The notes under the pieces: generated by a model
Database searches by the model: none
What the model saw: only the letters and a program-made list of their open reading frames with translations
Told to the model about the DNA's origin: nothing
Shown here: positions 24,347-32,882 of the stretch, in pieces
Layout: each line of letters begins with the position of its first letter
Numbering within the stretch: the stretch's first letter is position 1
Program-made: the position numbers and the translations under genes
From: Candidatus Brocadiia bacterium
GTDB taxonomy: Bacteria; Planctomycetota; Uabimicrobiia; Uabimicrobiales; JABWCH01
DNA length: 42,832 nucleotides
Assembly: GCA_013359215.1 (NCBI GenBank)
Contig: JABWCH010000015.1
Span: 1-42,832 of the forward strand
Direction of reading: 5' to 3'

Positions 24347-27300
24347 TCAATGACCAAGGTCTTTTACTAATCGGAATCCCAATGTATTATAAGCTGAATC
24401 AGGATGATAGGGGTATCTTTTATAAGAAAACAGAGAGAAGGCATCTGTTTCCCAATCGCCTCCTCTGCATACATGCGATTCATTATGTCGATGCTTTGGC
24501 CCTCTTGGATTTTTTGTTTCCTGGGATTGGTACTGGGCTTTATCAAACTGGTCATAGCACCATTCCATAACATTCCCCATCATATCTTCACAAAGGTAAG
24601 GAGAAGTACCTTCAGAGAAGAATCCTACTGGCGAAGTCCTGGAATAGGGATCATAGGGAGGCGATAGTTGCCTATAGTTAGCAAGAGAAACAGACGGCTG
24701 AGTTTCTCCCCATGGATATGTTCTTGCAGGAATAGGATTTGGAAAAAGAGAAATTTTATTGCTTTGTGTTTGCCAGTCTGGGATATGCTCTCCACCTTTG
24801 CAGGCTTTTTCCCATTCTGCTTCTGTCGGCAGTCTTTTTTCTGCCCATTTGGCATATAGATTAGCATCGTTCCAATTGATGCCAACTACGGGGAAATCAT
24901 GCCCCTGAAATGCAACAGTTTTACTGAAAGGAGTTTCTTTGTGTCCTACTGCACTTACAAACTGGCTATACTGTGCATTCGTGATTTCATATTTATCTAT
25001 ATAATAGCTAGACAAATAGATTTGTTTTGATGGAAAAGCGTTGTCTGATGGATTATCCGAGCCTCTGTGAAAATGCCCTTGGGATACAAAAACCATTGTG
25101 CTTTTGTCTTTAGTCCACAGGTATTCTCCTGGAGTAGGCAACTTTTTCATTCCCTCTATGAGACTTTCTCCAAACCATCCTGAGGATGGGTCGAGTGTAG
25201 CAGCAAATTTTTCTTCTTCTTGTGATACGATTCTGTACAATTTGGTTTTAGTTTCTTCCAGAAGGTCTGTATACTTGACAAGGTTTCTGGCTTTGCTAAA
25301 CTGCTTCTTTTGGCACAACTGGATGATTTTTGGCTCTATATCAGGATAAATTTTTTCTGGCTTTTTTTCTTCTACAGGACTAAGCAATTTAAGATCAACA
25401 AGCAAGTTACGGACAAAAGTATCAACAGATTCTTTGACTTGCGGTACAGTATAGAGATAGAATAAAGCCCCACATACGCAGGCCGCCAAAAAAAGAAGAA
25501 TGAAGAATTTTTTTGCTAAATTGGGTGTTTTTTCTCCTGATTTTTTGCTGCCCTTCGCGGTTTTTTTCTTTTGGTCTTCTGCCATAGCCTGCTGGACAAA
25601 CTCAAGTGTGCTTAAATTTTTGTTTTTTGACGTTTTGGGCTGACCAGAAGAAGCACCTGTAGAGGCAACAATCACTGCTTCCATAGAACGCTGTGAAGAC
25701 TTAATGATCTTTGGGACTTGGGCAGAATCAGCATCCTTGGGATTGCGGTTTACGCCCAAACCGTCTTCTGGAGCGAAGTTTTTGATTTGTTCTGTTGGCA
25801 TAGCAAACATCTGGCTTTTCCCTGAAACAATCTTTGCCTTTTCCATTTGATCCATGATTCTCCCATGGGAAGTAATCGGATCGCTAGTTCTTCCGTGGCT
25901 AGTAGGCGGATCGATTGGCTTTGCATGCGAAGTGATAGGCTCATTGACTCGCCCATGGGATGTTGTTGGGCGGCCATGAGAGCTAATATTCCTTTGCGGA
26001 CTGCCTTGCATTGCCGACATTTCTTGCGTTTTACCAGGCCATGTTTTTGGTTTTTCTTGAGAAAAACCTTCTTGGTTTGCTGCCTCTGGAATTTTACCTT
26101 GAAGCGATGCTATTTTCTGGCTTTTAGCCTGAGAAGGCATTTCTCCTGTTCGCCCTTCGGAAATTTTAGATTCCAGACTACTGTCTAAACCAGGTATCTC
26201 GTTGCTTCTTCCTGTAAAGCTTTTATGTCCTTTTTCTGGAGCAGGAGGTATCGTTGGCTTATAAAAATTGGCATTTCCATAGCCTGGCGATGGTGTTTTG
26301 GGTGAATCCAGCAAAGCAGGATCCAAGGAAGAAAATTTATCCGTAGGTCTGGATGTGGACGTTGGTTGTGCTTGCAACTGTGATGGATTTACAGCCTTCA
26401 TTTTCCCTGTTTTCATAAACTCCTGGCTGATGTTTGGCAGCTTTCTGCTCTGAGTCTGTCTATTTGACTTTGCTTCAGCAGCTTTTGCCTCGACCCAGCC
26501 TTTAGGATTTTGTAAAAGGACAGGGCATTGCTTAATTTTTTCTATCATCTCTTTTGCTTCAGGCGACCCAAAACGATCCTCAAATTCCTGAATAATAATT
26601 TTGTCCATGAGATTCTGTACTTCATCAGGAATATTGGCTTTTTTTTGGGACTCGGCAATAGCTTGCAATGTATTTTGTATAAATATCTTATCTTCTTCGC
26701 TTCTTATAATTTTTACCAAGAGGAAATCTTCAAGGTCTTTTTGTATTTCATTTTTAGCTATTCTTCTGGTTCTTGGTATTTGCAATAAAAGGCTATGAAA
26801 AATATTCTCTAAAGCTTTTGCATTTTCTACTCTTTGCTCTGGATTTTTTTGCATCAAAGCCATAATCAAAGCATCCAGGCTTTCAGGCAAATTAGGGTTG
26901 TACATTCTTATGGAAGGGATGGATGCCTGAACGTGTTGCTGCAAAATTTCGCTGTTTGTTCCCTGGTAAGGCGGCTGCCCTACAAGCCAATGAAAAAGGT
27001 TTGCTCCTAAAGAATACAAATCGCTTCTAGGATCTAAACTTCTTTCTCCCCGAATCTGTTCAGGTGCAATATAAAAGGAAGAACCCAATAAAACCTTTCC
27101 AGCACCAATCATGCCTGTATTTTCTATGGGCATTGCAAGGCCAAACTCTAAAAGCTTTACTTCCTCGCTATCAGGGAAAAGTAGAATATTCCTCGGTTTT
27201 ATATCCAGGTGCAGCATTCCTCTTTCGTGGCCTGCCCAAAGTGCATTGCAAACATCTTTTGCTATTTGCATAGCCTGGGAAGGCCCGATTACTCCTGTCT

Positions 27301-27619
27301 GGCTCATCATTTGATCTACGGTCACGCCTGGTAAATATTGCATTACAATATAAAAATATTCGCTTGCCCTTCCTGTATCGTAGATGGCTGGAAGATGTGG
27401 ATTCTGAATATTTATGGAAGTACGGACATTTTGATAAAGCATTTCTAAAAGCTGCTGTCCGTATTCTAAAAATATTACAGGTTGTATCATTTTAATAAGC
27501 ACAGTTTCGTTGGTATTTACGTCAGAAGCTGCATAGAATATGCTGGAACGTTTTTTCCATAGTAACTTATTGATCCTATATTTACCAAGTGTATAGCCAA
27601 TCCATTGCTCATTGACCAT
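24347..27619 (-). CDS. Degenerate Ser/Thr kinase - TM - SUMF1 fusion protein
   Basis: A 1090-residue membrane protein. Residues 10-285 are a Hanks kinase domain with many altered core residues: no glycine in the ATP loop (about 19-32), K43 kept, alpha-C Glu apparently Asn64, HRD changed to HLD (137-139) though D139 and K141 stay, and DFG changed to EFG (158-160). It may be a pseudokinase. A Ser/Pro/Gln/Lys-rich linker (about 370-700) includes TSHGR tandem repeats. A membrane helix lies at about 703-725 (FILLFLAACVCGALFYLY). The periplasmic part ends in a SUMF1/FGE-sulfatase-like domain (about 838-1090: MVFVSQGHFHRGSD, YYIDKYEITNAQY, RLPTEAEWEKA, GNVMEWCYD, CRGGDW, LGFRLV). The two catalytic Cys of true formylglycine-generating enzyme are absent. 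SD GAGGAT precedes the ATG. Confidence 0.88.
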   Translation of the reverse strand: MVNEQWIGYTLGKYRINKLLWKKRSSIFYAASDVNTNETVLIKMIQPVIFLEYGQQLLEMLYQNVRTSINIQNPHLPAIYDTGRASEYFYIVMQYLPGVTVDQMMSQTGVIGPSQAMQIAKDVCNALWAGHERGMLHLDIKPRNILLFPDSEEVKLLEFGLAMPIENTGMIGAGKVLLGSSFYIAPEQIRGERSLDPRSDLYSLGANLFHWLVGQPPYQGTNSEILQQHVQASIPSIRMYNPNLPESLDALIMALMQKNPEQRVENAKALENIFHSLLLQIPRTRRIAKNEIQKDLEDFLLVKIIRSEEDKIFIQNTLQAIAESQKKANIPDEVQNLMDKIIIQEFEDRFGSPEAKEMIEKIKQCPVLLQNPKGWVEAKAAEAKSNRQTQSRKLPNISQEFMKTGKMKAVNPSQLQAQPTSTSRPTDKFSSLDPALLDSPKTPSPGYGNANFYKPTIPPAPEKGHKSFTGRSNEIPGLDSSLESKISEGRTGEMPSQAKSQKIASLQGKIPEAANQEGFSQEKPKTWPGKTQEMSAMQGSPQRNISSHGRPTTSHGRVNEPITSHAKPIDPPTSHGRTSDPITSHGRIMDQMEKAKIVSGKSQMFAMPTEQIKNFAPEDGLGVNRNPKDADSAQVPKIIKSSQRSMEAVIVASTGASSGQPKTSKNKNLSTLEFVQQAMAEDQKKKTAKGSKKSGEKTPNLAKKFFILLFLAACVCGALFYLYTVPQVKESVDTFVRNLLVDLKLLSPVEEKKPEKIYPDIEPKIIQLCQKKQFSKARNLVKYTDLLEETKTKLYRIVSQEEEKFAATLDPSSGWFGESLIEGMKKLPTPGEYLWTKDKSTMVFVSQGHFHRGSDNPSDNAFPSKQIYLSSYYIDKYEITNAQYSQFVSAVGHKETPFSKTVAFQGHDFPVVGINWNDANLYAKWAEKRLPTEAEWEKACKGGEHIPDWQTQSNKISLFPNPIPARTYPWGETQPSVSLANYRQLSPPYDPYSRTSPVGFFSEGTSPYLCEDMMGNVMEWCYDQFDKAQYQSQETKNPRGPKHRHNESHVCRGGDWETDAFSLFSYKRYPYHPDSAYNTLGFRLVKDLGH
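25850..25990 (-). repeat. Coding tandem repeat (TSHGR units)
   Basis: Inside the kinase-SUMF1 gene, four full [ST]SHGR units or near variants (SSHGRP, TTSHGRV, ITSHAKP, PTSHGRT, ITSHGRI) repeat at irregular intervals of about 6-12 residues in the cytoplasmic linker. DNA units around CCCATGGGA/TCTTCCGTGGCT are diverged, so the array is old or under selection at the protein level. Confidence 0.6.
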
Positions 27620-27779
27620 AGAATAATCCTCATATTTTGAAATAAATTGTCTATTCTAGCATTTCCTGTTTTTGCAACATTACACAAGAGATAAAGCAAC
27701 GGCATAACCATTGCCTTACCTCTTTGCATAACTCCTCATTATCATCTGAATGCGATGGGAGTTACTTGTACCTCGAAAA

Positions 27780-28790
27780 TTACCAATCCCATTCGCCTTC
27801 TTCACCCAAGATTTCTTTTAGTCTTTTGTCTATGATGATATCTTTATTTTTTTTTCTCTTTTCTAGCTGATCTCTACTTTTTTCCCATTTTTTCTGCATT
27901 TCTAAGATTTGTTTTTCTCTGATATTGTTTTTCAGATCAAATATCTGGAAAAGCAGAGATTTGATTTCTTGCAATTTTTTTTCTTTTTCTTCTACAGGTA
28001 AACGCTGCAATTCTTTAGAAAATTTTTGTACCTTTTCTTCAATTTGTTTTACCTCTTCCAAAATCTTTAGAACTTCTGGATCTTGATGTGCTTTATTTTC
28101 TTGGAATTCCTGAAACAGCTTTTGGAGTTTTTGTCTGAAGTGGTCAAAATTTTTTTCTCTTAGTTGCATAAGATTTTGAAACTCTTGTGAGTTTTCTTTT
28201 TGTAAAAATTTCAAAAATTCTTGTATTTTCCCATCCATTTCTTGAAATCGTTTTGGAAAACGGGAATTTTCTTCTTGAGGTTTATTTTTAGGCATTTTAA
28301 AAACAAACTCTTTTTTTTGAAACTTTTGCTTGGGTTGCTCATGGCTCTGGGGGTCATTCTGAAACTTTGCAAGATCTTGTAATAATTTTTGGCGATATAG
28401 TTCTAAATATTCCTTTTCTTCCTCATCATCGCATTGGTCGATCTCTTCCTGAATGGCCTTCAGTTGTTTTTTCTTTTGATTTATCTCTTTTTCTATATCT
28501 TTTTTATTTTTTTTATCTTCTAATTGATTTAGTTTTTCTTCTTTTCCTGGTATAGATTTTTCTATCTTTTCTTGAATTTTTTTTTCTATTCTTTCAGCTT
28601 CTTCCATTAATCTGTTAATTTCCGCTTGCAAATCAGAATTGCTGTCTGTTTTTGCTTGTTGCTTTAGATCATAGATTTGTCCATAGATTTCTTGAAGTTT
28701 TTCTTCTAAAATTTTTCTATCTTGTTGTATTTCCTGGCAATTTATGCTACAAAGCAATAGAATAGCAATAAGAATAAAGCATCTTGACAT
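27780..28790 (-). CDS. Secreted coiled-coil protein (unknown function)
   Basis: A 336-residue protein with a short signal peptide (MSRCFILIAILLLCSIN) and then almost continuous Lys/Glu/Gln-rich heptads. LQEIYGQIYDLKQQ, ERIEKKIQEKIEKS and ELQRLPVEEKEKKLQEI show the pattern. The cysteine at residue 18 could be lipidated, but the preceding SIN is not a standard lipobox. No catalytic motif is visible. It is probably a fibrous periplasmic or surface protein. The ATG has AGG five bases upstream. The gaps on both sides (about 160 and 307 bases) suggest it is a separate transcript. Composition bias makes homology calls unreliable. Confidence 0.7.
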   Translation of the reverse strand: MSRCFILIAILLLCSINCQEIQQDRKILEEKLQEIYGQIYDLKQQAKTDSNSDLQAEINRLMEEAERIEKKIQEKIEKSIPGKEEKLNQLEDKKNKKDIEKEINQKKKQLKAIQEEIDQCDDEEEKEYLELYRQKLLQDLAKFQNDPQSHEQPKQKFQKKEFVFKMPKNKPQEENSRFPKRFQEMDGKIQEFLKFLQKENSQEFQNLMQLREKNFDHFRQKLQKLFQEFQENKAHQDPEVLKILEEVKQIEEKVQKFSKELQRLPVEEKEKKLQEIKSLLFQIFDLKNNIREKQILEMQKKWEKSRDQLEKRKKNKDIIIDKRLKEILGEEGEWDW

Positions 28791-28854
28791 ACTTGCCTGC
28801 CTTTCTTTATAGAAACTAAGAAGTTAGATATTTGCCGAAAAAGCAAATATTTTT

Positions 28855-28942
28855 ATCACGAATAAGACGAATGGTCGAATGGCACGAATAGTTTTTATAA
28901 AAATTTCATTCGCATAATTTGTATATTCGTCTCATTCGTGAT
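28855..28942. repeat. CACGAAT palindromic repeat
   Basis: The 307-base gap 28791-29097 has no supported gene. It holds an 88-base palindrome whose ends, ATCACGAATAAGACGAAT and ATTCGTCTCATTCGTGAT, pair at 17 of 18 positions. Inside are further GAAT/ATTC blocks. Just beside it, ATATTTGC-CGAAAAA-GCAAATAT (28828-28850) is a perfect 8-bp hairpin, in the leader of the coiled-coil gene. Similar CACGAAT/ATTCGTG intergenic repeats are known in several environmental bacteria. Confidence 0.7.
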
Positions 28943-29097
28943 GAATACCTTTTTGGTTTCAGCTTGTCCGAGATAGGTAAAGTTACTTAATTTTTATTCT
29001 AGCAGCCAACGTATACTTTTATAGATAATATAAAATTTTCTTATGAAAGCAAACACTTTTTCTAAAAAGGCATTTGTAGATGGGATTGTTTCTAAAG

Positions 29098-31371
29098 CTA
29101 TTTTTCTTCCTGGAGCTTTTCTAATGTGCTATAGGTAAGCCTCAAGGCTTCTTTTACTTTATCTTTCTCTTCTTTCAGTATTCTTTCTTTGACCTTGCCC
29201 ATAGCAGAAACATCGCCTAAATATCCTATCGCTTCTGCTGCATTATTCCTGACATCGGTATTCTCATCTTCAAGTGCATCTAATAGTACAGAAAGACTGG
29301 ATTTATCTCGCAATTGTCCTAAGCCCCATGCTGAAAACATTCTGACCTGCGTATTTTCATCGCGCATAGCGTTGATCAATGCCTGTGTCGCTTTTGTATC
29401 GCCTAATCGGCCTAATGCTACAGCACTGTATATTCTAACATCTTCATGCTCGTCTTTGATTGTTTCCAGAAGCTTGGGAACTGCACCTTTGTCGCCTAGT
29501 TTCCCTAATGCCGATGCAGCAGCAGCACGAACATATTCGTCTTCGTCTTGCAATTTTTCAATCAACGTTGGTACTGCTCTTGTGTCTCCCATTTTTCCGA
29601 GAGCAGCAGCAGCATCTTTACGGACATTGTATTTTTTATCTTTTAATGCCTCTATGAGTGCAGGAACAGACTCTGTATCTTCCAGCTTTCCTAAAGATAA
29701 AACAGCCTGGCGGCGGACACTTTCGTTTTCATCTTTCAGAAGACTTGCCAGCGCATTTGCCGATTGTTTATCTCCAATATTACCCAATGTACGAGCAGCC
29801 CAACGCTTGACATTTTTATTGGGATCTTTCAACGCCTGGATGATAGTTGGAACAGAATCTTTATCGACTAGCTTATTGATCGCCTCTGAAACCTGCGAAG
29901 AAACAAAATTATTTTCATCTTTCAGGCTTTCAATAAGAGCATGAACAGCAGAAGAGTTTCCTATTTTTCCCAATGCCCTCGCAGAATAAGCTCTAACATC
30001 TATGCATTTATCTTTTAATGCTTTGATCAGATCGGGCACTGCTTCTTGATTTCCTATTACACTCAGTGCTTCTGTGGCAGCACTACGGACTTCATCGCGT
30101 GTATCGTTAAGCAATTTTACAAGAGAAGAGGATGCTCTCTGGTCACCTAGCTTTGTCAAGGTTTTAATTAAGAGAATCTGCACTTCAGAATCGTTAGCTT
30201 CTAATCCTTTGATAAGATCAGGAACAGCCGATTTATCCCCTAATTCTGCGACAATGCGAGCGATAATACGTCTTACTTCCGTATCTTTTTCCTGGTTTAG
30301 CGCATTTAAAAGATCAGGAACCATCTGTTTATGTCCGATCACTTCCAATGCTTCGGCAATGCATCTCCTTACTTCGACATTATCATCTTTCAATGCTTTT
30401 GCAAAAGAAGGAATAGCATCGAGATGGCGTATATTGGGAAGTACCTTGGCTGCTGCTTTCCGAACGCTTTTATCTTCATCTTTAAGGCATAGTATCAAGG
30501 CATCTGCTGCTTTTGGTTCTTCTAATTCCCCAACAGCAGCAATGGCCGCGCATCGAACGTCTTTATCTAAATCGCGGATAGCATCAATCAAAATGCCAGT
30601 CGCTTTTTTTTCTTTTAGTTTTCCTAATGCACTGATAGAACCATGTCTGATACGCGTGATAGGATGTCTGGCTGACTGGAGTAAATCATGGCTGATCTTT
30701 TTTCCCATCAAAACTGCTTGCTCTACAGAATCTACCATTTTTCCAAAGCCAAGAATAATTTTCTTTTTTAGCATCAGGTTATTTTTATACAACCAGAACG
30801 TCTTTACTGCAATCACAAAAATAGCCAGGCGGAAAAATATAGTTAAAAATGCGGCAAAAGTAGACTGAGTGCATGTGTATGCTGGTAAATAAGGTATAGT
30901 ATCGAAAATATCCGCTATATCTATTGTCCTCACCATTTGTTCTAATGTATAGTAAACAATTTGGGGATTAAAATCGGATTTCTCTTGCAAGACCAGGGAG
31001 AAGCTAGAAAAAATAACTAAAATCTGTACCAGGTTGATTATGACAATCAAAGGCCATTGGTAAACTTTAGCGTTCTCTTTACTGTAAAACTGGAATTCTT
31101 GCTTGTCTTTTTCCAGATCGATTATGCCTTCATAGATGGTATTTTCTTCTTCTCTCAATCGGAAGAAAAACCAGGTAATTCCAAAATTCCAGGCAAAAAG
31201 AAAAAGAAGCAATCCTAAAGCCAAATATTGATGGAGCTTTTCCAAATAGGGAACGCAAAGAAAAAACAAAATATAAAAAAAGGATAAAAAGATATAACGT
31301 CCTGTGACATTCGGGATATGCAATGCGACAATTCCAAAGGAATTATGTGCAAGATAAGCTAAATGATTCAT
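29098..31371 (-). CDS. Membrane-anchored HEAT-repeat (PBS-lyase-type) protein
   Basis: A 757-residue protein. The first ~210 residues hold four or more membrane helices (YIFLSFFYILFFLCV, ALGLLLFLFAWNFGITWFFF, WPLIVIINLVQILVIFSSF, AFLTIFFRLAIFVIAVKTFW). From about residue 240 to 745 there are roughly 16 regular 31-residue HEAT units of the type AVPxLIEALKDxxxxVRxxAAxALGKLGDxx. The units are so regular that the DNA has a 93-base period. HEAT arrays of this class bind proteins; bilin-lyase activity should not be assumed. It lies between a kinase gene and the coiled-coil gene; no SD is clear at the ATG. It may be a membrane scaffold for signalling proteins. Confidence 0.88.
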   Translation of the reverse strand: MNHLAYLAHNSFGIVALHIPNVTGRYIFLSFFYILFFLCVPYLEKLHQYLALGLLLFLFAWNFGITWFFFRLREEENTIYEGIIDLEKDKQEFQFYSKENAKVYQWPLIVIINLVQILVIFSSFSLVLQEKSDFNPQIVYYTLEQMVRTIDIADIFDTIPYLPAYTCTQSTFAAFLTIFFRLAIFVIAVKTFWLYKNNLMLKKKIILGFGKMVDSVEQAVLMGKKISHDLLQSARHPITRIRHGSISALGKLKEKKATGILIDAIRDLDKDVRCAAIAAVGELEEPKAADALILCLKDEDKSVRKAAAKVLPNIRHLDAIPSFAKALKDDNVEVRRCIAEALEVIGHKQMVPDLLNALNQEKDTEVRRIIARIVAELGDKSAVPDLIKGLEANDSEVQILLIKTLTKLGDQRASSSLVKLLNDTRDEVRSAATEALSVIGNQEAVPDLIKALKDKCIDVRAYSARALGKIGNSSAVHALIESLKDENNFVSSQVSEAINKLVDKDSVPTIIQALKDPNKNVKRWAARTLGNIGDKQSANALASLLKDENESVRRQAVLSLGKLEDTESVPALIEALKDKKYNVRKDAAAALGKMGDTRAVPTLIEKLQDEDEYVRAAAASALGKLGDKGAVPKLLETIKDEHEDVRIYSAVALGRLGDTKATQALINAMRDENTQVRMFSAWGLGQLRDKSSLSVLLDALEDENTDVRNNAAEAIGYLGDVSAMGKVKERILKEEKDKVKEALRLTYSTLEKLQEEK

Positions 31372-31387
31372 AGCTTTTTTTTTTTAT

Positions 31388-31482
31388 TGAAAGTAAAAGC
31401 AATAAAAGTTTTCAAAGGGAATTTAGGGGAAAATTTTACAAAAATTTTCCCAAAATCAAAATCTCTTTCTGTAGCTTCTATA
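31388..31482 (+). repeat. GGGGAAAATTTT hairpin repeat, copy 3
   Basis: The hairpin GGGAAAATTTT-ACA-AAAATTTTCCC (31427-31451) sits in the same flanks as copy 1: AAGTAAAAGCAATAAAAG upstream, TCAAAATCTCTTT downstream. It lies between the stop of the kinase gene at 31484 and the start of the HEAT gene at 31371. Confidence 0.72.
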
Positions 31483-31483
31483 T

Positions 31484-32749
31484 CTATTCAATAATAAGAA
31501 TTCTATCAAGATCGCCCAAAACCTGGCTCATGTTTTGATATCTTTTAGCAGGGTCTTTTTCAATCATTTTTTGAACAACCTTTTCAATTTCCATAGAAAT
31601 ATCAGGAACATAGGAAGAGATAGGCTTTGGTGTCTGCTTGGCTATATTGTCCAGAATTTCGCGAGCATCATTTCCCCCTATGGGATGGTCGCCTGTAAGA
31701 ATGCGATAAAAAGAAACACCTAGCGCATATATGTCCGCTCTCTGATCCGCCAGTTCAGGGTTATGAATCAGCTCAGGAGACATATAGTATGGTGTTCCCA
31801 TGGTGGCTCTTTTTTTCTGGACATTGCTTAGCTCCCTTGCCAAACCAAGATCCATAATTTTCAGAATGCCATCGGATCGGATAATAAAGTTAGACGGTTT
31901 TATATCTCTATGGACTACATCAAAGCTATGGATATGCTCTAATCCTCTTGCTGCTTGAGTGATATATTTCAATGCCTCTTCCTGAGGAAGAATATTTTTT
32001 TCTTTGATATAATCGCCAAAATTTGTTCCTTCTACTAGTTCCATGGAATAGTAATAAAAACCTTGCTCCTCTCCCATTTCAAATATATGTACAAGGTTTG
32101 GATGGTTAAGAATGCCTGCCAGCTTTGCTTCTCTGAAAAATTGCTTGAGATGTTGTTTATTGGACGCAAATTTTTCAAAAAGGATCTTGAGGGCAACTGT
32201 TCTGTTCAGGTCTAATTGCAATGCTTTGTATACGACACCCATCCCTCCAGCAGCAATTTTAGATTTAATTTCATACCCCCCCAGAACGCGCCCCAAAAGA
32301 CCTGTTCTGCGAGGGTCGTCTTTGCAAACAGCTTCTCTGATGCTTCTTTGTATTTCCACTTGTTGCAAAATTTTATCTGCTGTCTCCTGCTTTAAAAGAC
32401 CATGAGAAACCAAAAGTGTTTGTAAGGGAATATAGGTTTTTTGTGCTACTGCTTTTTTTTGTACTTCTAAGCATTTTTCTAGCTTTTCTTCATCTACCAA
32501 CTTCATTTTTTTTAGATATTCTAAAACTGCCTGAGCTTCAATTTTTTTGAGGTTGATTTTTCTTTTGGTTTGTAGCTGCTCTATTTGCTCTTGGCTCAAG
32601 AGGCTGTTTTTCAATAAAAGTTCTTCAATTTGTTTTTCTGATTCTTCTTCTTGCTGGTCTAAAATCAAAATACATTCATTGAGTTGCTCTTGAGTGATAT
32701 AGCCTTTTTCTACAGCGAGATTACCAATATAAGTGTGAATATTCTCCAT
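31484..32749 (-). CDS. Ser/Thr protein kinase with N-terminal MshEN-like helical repeats
   Basis: A 421-residue soluble kinase. Residues 158-420 form a complete Hanks domain: glycine loop IAAGGMGVVYKA (165-176), K188, alpha-C E207, HRDIKPSN (280-287), DLG in place of DFG (300-302, Asp kept), and GTPYYMSPE (318-326). It should be active. The first ~135 residues contain four helical units that resemble each other and the N-terminal segments of PilB/GspE-type proteins: IGNLAVEKGYITQEQLNECI, IEELLLKNSLLSQEQIEQL, VLEYLKKMKLVDEEKLEKCL and LQTLLVSHGLLKQETADKIL. In PilB/MshE this fold can bind c-di-GMP; that role here is a guess. GGAG precedes the ATG. No membrane helix is present. Confidence 0.92.
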   Translation of the reverse strand: MENIHTYIGNLAVEKGYITQEQLNECILILDQQEEESEKQIEELLLKNSLLSQEQIEQLQTKRKINLKKIEAQAVLEYLKKMKLVDEEKLEKCLEVQKKAVAQKTYIPLQTLLVSHGLLKQETADKILQQVEIQRSIREAVCKDDPRRTGLLGRVLGGYEIKSKIAAGGMGVVYKALQLDLNRTVALKILFEKFASNKQHLKQFFREAKLAGILNHPNLVHIFEMGEEQGFYYYSMELVEGTNFGDYIKEKNILPQEEALKYITQAARGLEHIHSFDVVHRDIKPSNFIIRSDGILKIMDLGLARELSNVQKKRATMGTPYYMSPELIHNPELADQRADIYALGVSFYRILTGDHPIGGNDAREILDNIAKQTPKPISSYVPDISMEIEKVVQKMIEKDPAKRYQNMSQVLGDLDRILIIE

Positions 32750-32779
32750 TCCATACTCCGGTAGTGGACAAAATCATGT

Positions 32780-32850
32780 CACAGGGTGTTGCCCTATAGC
32801 TGTTAAGTTAAAAACGCGGTTTTCTTGAGAATGTTAAGTAACCTGTCGAA
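32780..32850. repeat. Short GGGCAA hairpin with ATAGCTGTTAAG tail, copy 2
   Basis: AGGGTGTTGCCCT is followed by ATAGCTGTTAAG and then TTAAAAACGCGGTTTTCTTG. The first part matches 18141-18166. The second, TAAGTT..A..ACGCGGTTT.CTT, recurs at about 35490-35515. Confidence 0.5.
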
Positions 32851-32882
32851 AAGAAATCTAGCATTCCTCATTTGCCACTTTT

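Noticed and set aside
24292..24570. 92-residue plus-strand ORF over the end of the kinase-SUMF1 gene
   Set aside because: It starts in repeat DNA and continues opposite the SUMF1 domain, whose motifs are clear on the minus strand.
27728..27764. Hairpin TAACTCC...GGAGTTA as a terminator of the coiled-coil gene
   Set aside because: The stem is interrupted and no U-tract follows on the minus strand; too weak to call.
28991..29097. Hairpin after the HEAT gene (CAAATGCC.../...GTGTTTG)
   Set aside because: Several mismatches and no clear U-tract; may be chance in AT-rich DNA.
29189..29944. 251-residue plus-strand ORF opposite the HEAT gene
   Set aside because: It is the antisense of the periodic HEAT repeat, kept open by the repeated codons; no start signal and repetitive Ser/Ala-rich composition.
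29098..30640. Possible CRISPR-like array (regular DNA period)
   Set aside because: The 93-base period is coding and corresponds to 31-residue HEAT units without constant repeats and unique spacers.
30074..30868. 264-residue plus-strand ORF opposite the HEAT gene
   Set aside because: Same explanation as the neighbouring antisense frame.
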